This document shows, piece by piece, positions 9,396 through 18,000 of a stretch of 64,000 nucleotides of DNA. Within the stretch, counting starts at the first letter, position 1. Each line of letters starts with the position of its first letter. The notes under the pieces were generated by a model, which saw only the letters and a list, made by a program, of their open reading frames with translations, had not been told where the DNA came from and made no database searches. Origin of the DNA: Thraustochytrium sp. TN22 (taxonomy: Eukaryota; Sar; Bigyra; Thraustochytrida; Thraustochytriidae); assembly GCA_013306675.1 (NCBI GenBank), contig JABLUY010000091.1, positions 1-64,000 of the forward strand, in the 5' to 3' direction. Position numbers and translations under genes: made by a program.

Positions 9396-10080
9396 GGCGG
9401 CCACGGCCCTGCCCTCTTCGGGGCCCTGGCGCGGCCCCGCGCCCCGGGACGCCGACTCGGCGGGGGAGCCTGCCTGGCCTGCGGGCTCGCCAGTCGCGCC
9501 TCCCCTCGGCCGCGCGCAGCGCCGCGCGGCGGCGCGCAGCGCGACCGTTTGATGATTGGGGATTGCCTGCTGATCTGACAAACGAAGGAAGGATGGAAGG
9601 CCGGGTACTACTTAGGTGCTGGGGACCCACTGCCACCCAGACAACGTGAACCCGGCCACGCCGGCGGGGACACGCACTCGCAACTTGCAGTCGTGCTATG
9701 GTCGCGGCTCGCAATCATGATCCCAAGAATCTTTCGACTCGGAGGCCTCCCTCCTGCATTGCCGCATCGCCTCGAGCACAGTCGATTGAGCCGTATGGCG
9801 GGCCGTGACTTGCGCATTGCCACCGTGTCGAGCATCGTCGAACGAATGAGGAGTGACCCTTGGCGATGGCGCAAGGAAGGTCCAAGTCATTGACGCGAAA
9901 GAGAATAGAGAGAGAGAGAGAGACAGGTATTCATTCGCTTATTATGCGGTGCCGCTTCCCACGAAGCGGCGACGGATGTAATGTACGGAAGGGGCTCCTT
10001 GCTCCTCATTGGCAGCCTTTCACGCGCTCGCTCGCTTTGATCAGGGGGGCTAGCTAGGGTACTCAACTAGCAAGCTAGCT
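9396..10080. other. Intergenic spacer upstream of the polycystin gene
   Basis: No gene recognised. It has a low-complexity (GA)n run at about 9902-9924 and TAGC/GCTA-rich words at 10050-10085 (GCTAGCTAGGG, CAAGCTAGCTCTAGC), a motif seen again near 28555, 32870 and 48360. The 9396-9580 part reads as GC-rich 5' leader; 9600-9900 has lower GC. Confidence 0.45.
9902..9924. repeat. (GA)n microsatellite
   Basis: Near-perfect GA dinucleotide run in the spacer between the ChrA and polycystin genes. Confidence 0.8.
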
Positions 10081-11469
10081 CTAGCTGAAGCCCTGGGCCA
10101 CGTTGCCAAGTGTCGGGGAGAGGAAAAAGCCAAGGAGACCGCCGAGGAAGATGGCGAGGGGCACAAAGACGTCATAGAAGCGAATGATGGCGCCAGTGAA
10201 GACAAAGACGGCGGCCGAAGCCCAGCTACCGACAGCCTTCTCCCAGAGCTGTGCGCAGGCCGCGACAATGAGGCCAATGGCGGCGGCGTTGACGCCGGCC
10301 AAAAAGCACTTGAAGGTGGCGTTGCGGCGCACGCGCATCCAGAGCGGCATGAAGGCAAAAATGAGGAGGATGCCCGGGCCAAAGAGGCCGATCCAGGCGA
10401 CGAGGGCGCCGATGAAGCCCTTGAAGACCGCGCCAATGTAGGCGGAGAAGTTGAAGAGCGGGCCGGGCAGCGACTGCACAAGGCCGAAGCCGATGAAGAA
10501 CTCGGACTCGGAGACCCAGTTTGTCTCGACGACCTCGACGAGCAGCAGCGGGAGCACGACCTGGCCGCCGCCGTAGATGATGGACCCGGTGCGGAAGAAG
10601 GCCTCGAAGAGCTGGCCCAGGCTGCCATCCTCAAAGACCTCCAGCTCGCGCAGCGTGACAACGGTGATGAGCGTGCCGAGCCAGAGGAAGAACAGCGAGA
10701 GGCCGAGGGCCGGGCTGATGTTGATGTTCTTAAGAATGTTGCGGTTCTCCTCGTTCTCCGCCTCCGACGGCGGCGTAAAGTAGTGCTGCAGCTTACCCTC
10801 GCGGCGCGAGTCCGCCACAGTGACGAGGCCGCCGATGATGAGCATGATGGGGAAGGAGGCGCTGGCCAGCCGGTTGTTGATGCGGTCGTCGCCCGTGATG
10901 AGGAGCGTGCCCATGGTGCTTGCCGTGGCCAGGCCTACCTTGAGCCGCTCCACGTACGGCTCCGGATGGCTGCACACCTTTACGCCAAGGTTGTACGCCG
11001 CGATGAAGACCAGCGAGGTGGCGGCCGCCGGCAGCCCGATCAAGTAGTCTGGCAGCGTCGAGTCCAGCGAGGACACGGCGAAGAGCGCCACCACTACGAG
11101 CACGATGAAGCCCGGCAGGTTCCACAGCGCAAAGGCCAGCAGGCCGCCGGGAATACCCGCGCGCGTCGCGCCGATGGCCACCACCATCTGCGTCGACGTC
11201 GGCCCTGGCAGTCCCTGGCCCACGCTCATGAGCTCTACAAAGCGCTCCGTGTCCAGCCACTTGCGCTTCTCCACAAACTGCGTCTGCAGAATGCCAATGT
11301 GCGCCGCGGGCCCGCCGAAGGCGATCAGCCCGAGCGGCGCGAACCCGACCAGCACCTCCGCCAGCCGCTTCACGAACGGCTCGTCCGCGATCGCGATGTC
11401 GGTGCCATCCTCCACGGCCGCCCGCTGCTCCTCGCGCTCGCCCTCGAGGTCTTCCACCTTTTTGTCCAT
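10081..11469 (-). CDS. Chromate transporter, CHR/ChrA family, two-domain form
   Basis: Predicted chromate/sulfate-type anion transporter of the CHR superfamily. The 462-residue product has the two homologous halves of long-chain CHR proteins. The first half carries FGGPAAHIGILQTQFVEKRK at 51-70 and VGQGLPGPTSTQMVVAIG at 83-100, both diagnostic. The second half carries YGGGQVVLPLLL, then GLVQSLPGPLFNFSAYIGAV at about 295-350. Roughly ten hydrophobic segments are visible. The first 35 residues are acidic and cytosolic in character. The ATG at 11469 is the first in frame. CHR proteins are common in bacteria and scattered in fungi, algae and protists, so an old horizontal origin is plausible, but codon use here matches the neighbours. 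Confidence 0.88.
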   Translation of the reverse strand: MDKKVEDLEGEREEQRAAVEDGTDIAIADEPFVKRLAEVLVGFAPLGLIAFGGPAAHIGILQTQFVEKRKWLDTERFVELMSVGQGLPGPTSTQMVVAIGATRAGIPGGLLAFALWNLPGFIVLVVVALFAVSSLDSTLPDYLIGLPAAATSLVFIAAYNLGVKVCSHPEPYVERLKVGLATASTMGTLLITGDDRINNRLASASFPIMLIIGGLVTVADSRREGKLQHYFTPPSEAENEENRNILKNINISPALGLSLFFLWLGTLITVVTLRELEVFEDGSLGQLFEAFFRTGSIIYGGGQVVLPLLLVEVVETNWVSESEFFIGFGLVQSLPGPLFNFSAYIGAVFKGFIGALVAWIGLFGPGILLIFAFMPLWMRVRRNATFKCFLAGVNAAAIGLIVAACAQLWEKAVGSWASAAVFVFTGAIIRFYDVFVPLAIFLGGLLGFFLSPTLGNVAQGFS

Positions 11470-11993
11470 GCTGCGCAGCTCCCCAGCTCGCGCCTTGTGC
11501 TAGCTCGCTCCGAATTCGGCTTTGCTGGCCCGCCTCGCCTCGCCTCGCCCTGCCTCAGCTCGGCGCCTAGAGGCTTTGGTCCACCAGCCCGGCGAAGTCA
11601 CAAGTCGCAGCTGAGGTCTTGCGCCGGAAAGTACAAGAGCGACCTCCCTTTCCCGCGCGGCCACCAGTGATGCAGATGTGTAGTCGTGCCCTGACGTGGG
11701 CGATGCATTGCCCCGCGCGTCCATGCACCGCGCGGAGTCGCTGCGCTGCCCCTGTCCGAATCTTCGCCGGGCCGATGCGCGCCTGCCCACTGGACGCCCT
11801 GGCGAGGTACAGCCGGACCACCGTCGCGCCACGCGCCGTGCATGCGCACGAGGGCATTGTGCGAGTGCGGCTCTTGGGCGCGTGCGCAGGCAACTTGAGG
11901 CAGGGCGCAGCCTGAGGCGATGCAGGCAGGCAACGAAGGATGCTGCTTGGCAGGATGCGAGCGGCTGCGGCTGCGATGGCGGCTACGCTGCCA

Positions 11994-12026
<33 letters not shown>

Positions 12027-13187
12027 CAGGCGAGGCCGACGAGGCCGTCTCAAGGCGCCACGCACGGCCTGCGAGGCGCCGCGCCACGATCACGGCGCGG
12101 CCACCCTCGGCAGGCAGTCCTTCCAGCCTCGGCGCAATGCGAGGCTCCGGCGGTGTCGAAGCACCCTTCCAAAGGGCCGAGCGTCGATCTACCGTCTACG
12201 CAACAAGCTGCATCGCGCGGCGCGCGCACGAGCGCACATCATGATCAGGACAAGCTCAAGGAGGCGCTGGCAAACGCTGGGAGATGGGCATAGATAGGAC
12301 CTTTCACAGTCAGTCTTGTTGCTCGATCAGGAGCTGGCGTCGGCCAGCAGGCCGGCGTCGACCGGCAGGCCTCTCCAGGCAGCGCGCCCGCCCGAGCGGT
12401 GGCCTGGTGACGAGGCTGCTGCTTCAATGTGCGATCGGCTTGTGTGGGGATCACGATGATGGAACGGCGCTCGACAGGTCGCAGCGCGTCGCAGCCCGGC
12501 GATACGAATCTCATCGCGTGGGGTTCTTGCTGATTCGGCAGTCCAAAGTAGGTCTCGGGCAGCCTACAGTTAACGTTACAGTTAAAAAACTCGGATGCGC
12601 ATCGACTGCAAGTCTGCAAGGCCTTCCATGGCCGGCCTTGCGTTTTACCTTGTGCAGCGGCAAGTCACCGAACAGTTTTGGCTTGCCGCCAAGCCGCTTG
12701 GGACCAGCTCCGCCCGCCGGCGGAACTCCGGGGCTTGGGCCGGAATTCCGCCTCGGGAGTCTTGATGCCTGCCCGGAATTCCGCGACCAGGCGGAGATCC
12801 GGGGCGCGTGACTTGGCTGGGCACGCGCAGCACGTGCACAAGCAGAACGCCTTCGACTCCTCCGCCCCGTTCGCTCCGGGCGTCGGCGCGAGCGCAGAGG
12901 CGGAGCGCGCGGCGGCGCTGCTACCGGCGGCGCTGCTGCTGCCGCCGCCGCCGCTGTGCGCGCGGCGCGCGGCCGGCCGGCTGGGCTGGGCTGATCGGTG
13001 TGCCGGGAGCAGCAGAGCGCGCGCGGCGGCGCTCAGAGAGGCAAACAGTCAAGGGTCAAGGCTCTCTCGCGCGCGCACTCTTTCTTGCACGCACACGCGC
13101 GTGAGATCAAGGCTCGTCAAGGCTCTCGCAGGCTCTCTCTCTCTCGCTCGTTCGCTCGCGGGGCATACAGCGGAGTAATACACAGAC
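11470..13187. other. Long divergent spacer between ChrA and the acyltransferase
   Basis: About 1.7 kb with no supportable gene: the open frames present lack ATG starts, similarity and consistent codon use. It contains a hexamer array at 11994-12027, a lower-GC stretch near 12520-12600 with AGTTAACGTTACAGTTAAAA, and a group of GGAATTCC/GGCGGAA palindromic words at 12715-12800. A CGCGCG/GAGAG-rich segment leads up to the acyltransferase start. Confidence 0.5.
11994..12027. repeat. (GCGTCT)n hexanucleotide array
   Basis: Five and a half tandem copies of GCGTCT in the ChrA/acyltransferase spacer. Confidence 0.85.
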
Positions 13188-14171
13188 ATGCTGCGGTCCG
13201 GCGCGATGGAGGAGCCGCTGGATACGCGCATGCTGTCGGCAGCCGTGTGGGCAGAGGAGAACTGGTTCGTGCTCCTTGGCGCCGGTGGCGGTGCCTTCGT
13301 GCTGGCGGTGCTCCTCGCCGTGGGGGAGACGCGGCGCGCCGTGATCGCGCTGCTGGCCACGACGTACCTGTGGATCGCCTTCTGGCTGGCGCACTTCATT
13401 TGCTTCGTGCTGCAGGCGCTCTTCCTGGTGACCATTGGCTGGATGCTGCCGCGCAACGCGCGGCTCTCCGTGGTTGGTCTGTGCCATCAGCTCACCATCC
13501 TGCCGCTCGTGACGTTCAACCCGTTCTGGTGGGTCAAGATCGAGGGCTTCCCCAAGGGCGGTATTCCCAAGGGCGCCATCATCATGTCCAACCATCTCTC
13601 GTACGTGGACGCCTGGCTGGTGGCCAGCGCCGTGACGCCCGTGGCGCCACGCTTCATCGCCATGGAGAAGCTCTTCAAGATGCCCATCCTGGGCTGGGTC
13701 ATGCGCATCGCCGGCCACATCCCGGTGAAATTCGCCAAGAAGCCAGACGGCAAGTATGGCGTCAAGCCTGGGTGGGGCGAGGTCGTGACGCAGCGCGCAC
13801 GGGACCTCCTCGCCATGGGCTTTCGCATCGTCGTCTTCCCCGAAGGCGGCCTCTCGCACTCGGGCGAGCTCAGGGAGTTCCGCCTCGGTATGTTCCGCCT
13901 CGCCATGGACATGAAGGCGCCCATCGTGCCGGTTGCCAGCTGGGGCAACTCCGACATGTTTCCGCCAGGCGACCAGTACGCCCTCGCGCACGGCGCGCGC
14001 GTTCACATGCGCGTTGGCGATCCGATCCAGGCGGCCGACTACGACTCGGCCGAGGCGCTCTGCGACGCCGTGCGCGCCGAGATTGTTCGTATGCGCAACG
14101 GGCTCTCCAACTATGACCGCACCAAGCAGCCCGAGGAGCTCTCCAGCAGTGTCGCGCCGGTTGATGTCTAA
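13188..14171 (+). CDS. Lysophospholipid / 1-acylglycerol-3-phosphate acyltransferase (PlsC family)
   Basis: Membrane acyltransferase expected to transfer a fatty acyl chain from acyl-CoA to a lysophospholipid, most simply lysophosphatidate in glycerolipid synthesis at the ER. The 327-residue product has two or three N-terminal hydrophobic segments (26-46, 51-85), the catalytic NHLSYVD motif (NHxxxxD) at 135-141, a middle motif around 160-185, FPEGG at 217-221 (the FPEGT/S motif that binds the phosphate) and KAPIVPVA at 243-250. All core residues appear intact, so it should be active. Substrate class cannot be told from these motifs; LPAAT and LPC/LPE acyltransferases share them. The ATG at 13188 is used; a second Met at residue 7 is possible. 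It faces the tail of the next gene. Confidence 0.85.
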   Translation: MLRSGAMEEPLDTRMLSAAVWAEENWFVLLGAGGGAFVLAVLLAVGETRRAVIALLATTYLWIAFWLAHFICFVLQALFLVTIGWMLPRNARLSVVGLCHQLTILPLVTFNPFWWVKIEGFPKGGIPKGAIIMSNHLSYVDAWLVASAVTPVAPRFIAMEKLFKMPILGWVMRIAGHIPVKFAKKPDGKYGVKPGWGEVVTQRARDLLAMGFRIVVFPEGGLSHSGELREFRLGMFRLAMDMKAPIVPVASWGNSDMFPPGDQYALAHGARVHMRVGDPIQAADYDSAEALCDAVRAEIVRMRNGLSNYDRTKQPEELSSSVAPVDV

Positions 14172-14440
14172 TTTCTACGGAGAGCGCGCGCGGTGGCTCT
14201 AGTTTCATGGACAGTCTTGGTCGGTCTCTCCCGTGTCTGTCTCGCATCGTTCTGTTTGGACCCGGACCGCCGTGCGCACGCAAGCGCTGGCGCGCTGGCT
14301 CGCGCCGGCTGCCGGTGCCCGACCTTTCTTTTCTTTCTTACTGTGTGCGCGTGAACAAAAAGGAGAATGTGTGTGGTTTTGATCATGAACAACAGCAGGG
14401 CCTCTCTTGCATGGCTACATCTTACAACTTTCTTACTTTC

Positions 14441-15088
14441 ATCCCAGATTCAGGCCTCCGTCAGCTTCTTCTCGTCGTTACCATTGCCGCTGCTGCTGTT
14501 GCTCTGAAGTGTGGAGACAACGAGGCGCGGAGGCATGCGTGCCTCGTCAATTGCCGTGTCCAGGTCAGGGTAGGCCTCCGCAACCGAGCCCTCCGCGAAG
14601 ACATCCCAGATTCAGGCCTCCGTCAGCTTCTTCTCGTCGTTACCATTGCCGCTGCTGCTGTTGCTCTGAAGTGTGGAGACAACGAGGCGCGGAGGCATGC
14701 GTGCCTCGTCAATTGCCGTGTCCAGGTCAGGGTAGGCCTCCGCAACCGAGCCCTCCGCGAAGACATCCCAGATTCAGGCCTCCGTCAGCTTCTTCTCGTC
14801 GTTACCATTGCCGCTGCTGCTGTTGCTCTGAAGTGTGGAGACAACGAGGCGCGGAGGCATGCGTGCCTCGTCAATTGCCGTGTCCAGGTCAGGGTAGGCC
14901 TCCGCAACCGAGCCCTCCGCGAAGACATCCCAGATTCAGGCCTCCGTCAGCTTCTTCTCGTCGTTACCATTGCCGCTGCTGCTGTTGCTCTGAAGTGTGG
15001 AGACAACGAGGCGCGGAGGCATGCGTGCCTCGTCAATTGCCGTGTCCAGGTCAGGGTAGGCCTCCGCAACCGAGTCCTCCGCGAAGTC
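14441..15088 (-). repeat. 162-bp tandem repeat, four copies, spanning the 3' end of the neighbouring gene
   Basis: Copies begin at 14441, 14603, 14765 and 14927. The first three look identical; the fourth departs only at its gene-proximal edge (about 15055-15088). The unit is 54 codons. On the minus strand the copy at 14927-15088 encodes the C terminus and stop of the large Cys-rich membrane protein; the other three lie beyond the stop in the same frame, each again ending in TGA. Near-identity implies a recent expansion or an assembly artefact. Confidence 0.95.
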
Positions 15089-18000
15089 ATCCTGCTGCGT
15101 GGAAAAGCCGCCTGGGCAGCGGCCGTCCGGGGACTCCAGTGCAGTGTAGTCGTCGTGGCCGTCGGCCGGAGCTGTGCCCACATCGCTGGCAGAGGTCTTG
15201 CGAGTAAAAGACGGCAGGCGGCGCTTGAGTGTGCCGACCAGCGAGGAGCTCACCGACCCCAGAGACGTGGGGCGCGAGCCTGCGCCACTTTTGACGGCGC
15301 CTGCCGCGCCAGCCTCGTCGCCGCTGCCGTTCTGCAGCAGAGCCTCGGAGGAGGCCGCCGGGCCGTCATGCGGCGTGACATTCGTCAGGTCCTGCAGCCG
15401 CACCGAAGCCGGCCGCGAGCGGACACCGGCGCTGGCCGCGTCTGGCTGGCGCAGCGCCTCGAGGGCCTTGTTGGCGGCCATGAGCGCGGTGCGCAGGGCT
15501 GCCTCATGGTTGCCCTGACGTTGGTGCCGCTCGGCCTCGCGCTGTAGACGGTACGAGAGGCCCACGACGTGCTCCGTTTGCGGGTGCATGTCCGTCGCAT
15601 GCTCCTCGTCGTCCTCGTCGTCCTCGTCTGGCCGTCGGTCGCCAATGTACTCTTCGTACACGTCCTCATCCAGGCTGCGTGCATCCGGGGACCCGGGCAC
15701 GTGGAGGCTCGTGGCGTCCGCGTAGTCGTCGTCCTCGAAGTCGTCGCGCTCGCCCTTCTTGCGGGCCGCCAGGCCGCCCTCCAGGTCGTCTGGGCCATCC
15801 GTGACGCTCGACTTGGACGTTGTGCGCTTGCTCCAGCCGAGCCCAAAGAGGCGGCCGGCAAGGCCGGCGCCGGAACCGGGCCTACCGCTGCTCGAATCTG
15901 TCGCGTTCGGGTCCTTGGAGGAGTTGCTCGTCTTGATTGCGTCGGCCTCGGCCTGGGTGTCGTCCACCCCCTCGTCACCGTCCGTGGAGAGGCTGCGGCG
16001 GTTGTGGTCCGGCGAGGCGGGCCGGACAAGCCCGCCAGGCGACTCGCTGGAAGACCCAGTGTCGTAGCGCTGCCTGTCGGAGCTTCCGGAAAAGTAGGAC
16101 CTGGACTGCGAGGTCGGGCTGCCGGGTTCCTCGTCGCTGCCCTCCTCGAGCGCGCCGAGTGTGACCTCGGAAACCGGGACCAGGCCCTCCAGCGTGCGGT
16201 CGCTGTTGCCGGCCGCGTGCAAGGCCGAGGCGCGACGCTGGCGACGACCCTCCGGCCCGCCAGCGGCGCCCGGCGGCGCGCGACTGCGCCACGACGCGCC
16301 CATGTGCATCGAGGAGCGGTTGAGCACGACGGAGCGGCTGGTGGCGTAAAACTTGACGGCCGACTCGCGCAAGGTCGCGCGGATCGAATACGCCACGTAG
16401 AGGAAGAAGAGCGAATTGCTGAAGATGATGAGCAGCGTGCAGATCTGCTTGAAGTCGCCGTGCGTGTTGGGCGAGAAGATGAGCATGCCGCACATGAGCG
16501 TGAGGAAGCAAATGCTGAGGCTGAGGATCTCGATGAAGTGCAGCTTGGATACCGCGCTGTACGGCCGGTAGTGCACGTGCGCTACGATGGACAGCACGAG
16601 CACGAGCAGGCCGACGTAGGTCTGAATGTCCACACCAACAGGCCGCAGTACGACCGAGATGGTCGCAAAGGACGCCTTGCGCAGCATGATGACAATCTCC
16701 CAGTAGAAGCACTCCTTGCGGTACCCCGAATAGATAAAGCCGTACACCGGTCGCCACTTCTCAAGTGAATCGATCTCCTCGCGCTCGCGCTGGTATTCGC
16801 TGCGCTTCTCCTTCATGAGACGCGCGCGCTCGCGCTCCTGCGAGCGCCGCGTGGCCGCCATCTGCCGCTTCAGGTGCCGCACGCCGTCGTCCATACTGCC
16901 TGACGATCCACGCGTGGGCTGCGAGTCCACGCTCGCCGCGCTTGCCGTGCTGCCCACGCTCGAGCGCTTGGACTTGCTCAGCGTGTGCGCGCTGTCGCGC
17001 GTCACGGCGCCCTTGCGGAAATGCAGCAGCCGCTGCACCTTGGCCGGCAGCCGCAGGTCGCGGCTCCGCTTGCGCCGCACCACGCAGTACAAGATGAAGC
17101 CCGCGTACAGCGGAATGCCCACAGCGTACAAGGTCAACATGAGCGCGCCCAGGACCACCCAATCGCGGTGAATGCCCACCCAGCACTGCACGGTGAACTG
17201 CGCCTCCAGAAAGGAGCGCCCGTCCACCTCATCCGAGCACGAGAAGAACTCGAAACCGGCGCGCGTCAGGAACGGCTGCAGCACGATCAGCAGCACGATC
17301 ACGCTCACAATGCTCTTCTCGCGCGCGCTCAGAGCGTCCATCAGCGTGTTGCGGTACATGGGGATCACGACACCCCACCACACAGCAAAGAAGATGGCGA
17401 GGATCACCGGCGTCAACGCGAAGCACAGGCTCTCCGCAAGGAAGGACCAGTCCGAGACGCCGTAATCCTCGCTCGAGGCCGTCAACTCCGTCCCGTTGGA
17501 CGTGGACGGGAATGGGAACGGCGAAGAGTCCTGCGACGCCGTAAGGCCCTGGTTGAGGAGACAGTGCGTGCTGAGCGCCGAGCTGCCGGCGGAGGAGAGA
17601 ATGTCGAAGATCTCGAACATGCCCGTGAGCGCCGGCGGCCACTCCAGCGGAAACTTGCGCGTCATGGCGATAATCTGAAGGTGTGAGAGCACGATCTTGA
17701 GCACCATGACTTCGCGGCGCCGCGGCGCGCCGCGGGCGCGGATGGTCCGCGTGATCAGGTAGCCGAGAGCGCCAAAACCAAAGATGACGCTCAGCAAGAA
17801 GAAGCCGACCGTGCTGCCGAGCGAGTCGCACGCCAGGCAGCCCTGGCCTGCGCCCACCGGATAGAACCCAGGCGCGCACTCCTTGCACATGGGCCCGGTG
17901 AAACCTGCGGCGCACCCATTCATCTCCTCGACGGGCGGCAGCACGAGTTCCGTGCCGTCGCTGCCCTCGTCATCGCCGCCGTCGCCCTCGCTGTAGTCGT

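Noticed and set aside
7005-9578. 857-codon open frame antisense to the polycystin gene
   Set aside because: GC-rich genes with G/C third positions create long antisense open frames. Its product is His/Arg/Gln-rich low complexity without family motifs, while the other strand encodes a clear channel.
12245-12619. 124-codon minus-strand frame in the ChrA/acyltransferase spacer
   Set aside because: It opens at TTG, has weak codon bias and no recognisable motif.
14207-15547. Plus-strand repeat ORF across the 162-bp array
   Set aside because: A perfect in-frame tandem repeat stays open in several frames. Flanking sequence in this frame shows no protein-like character, and the minus strand is the C terminus of a real gene.
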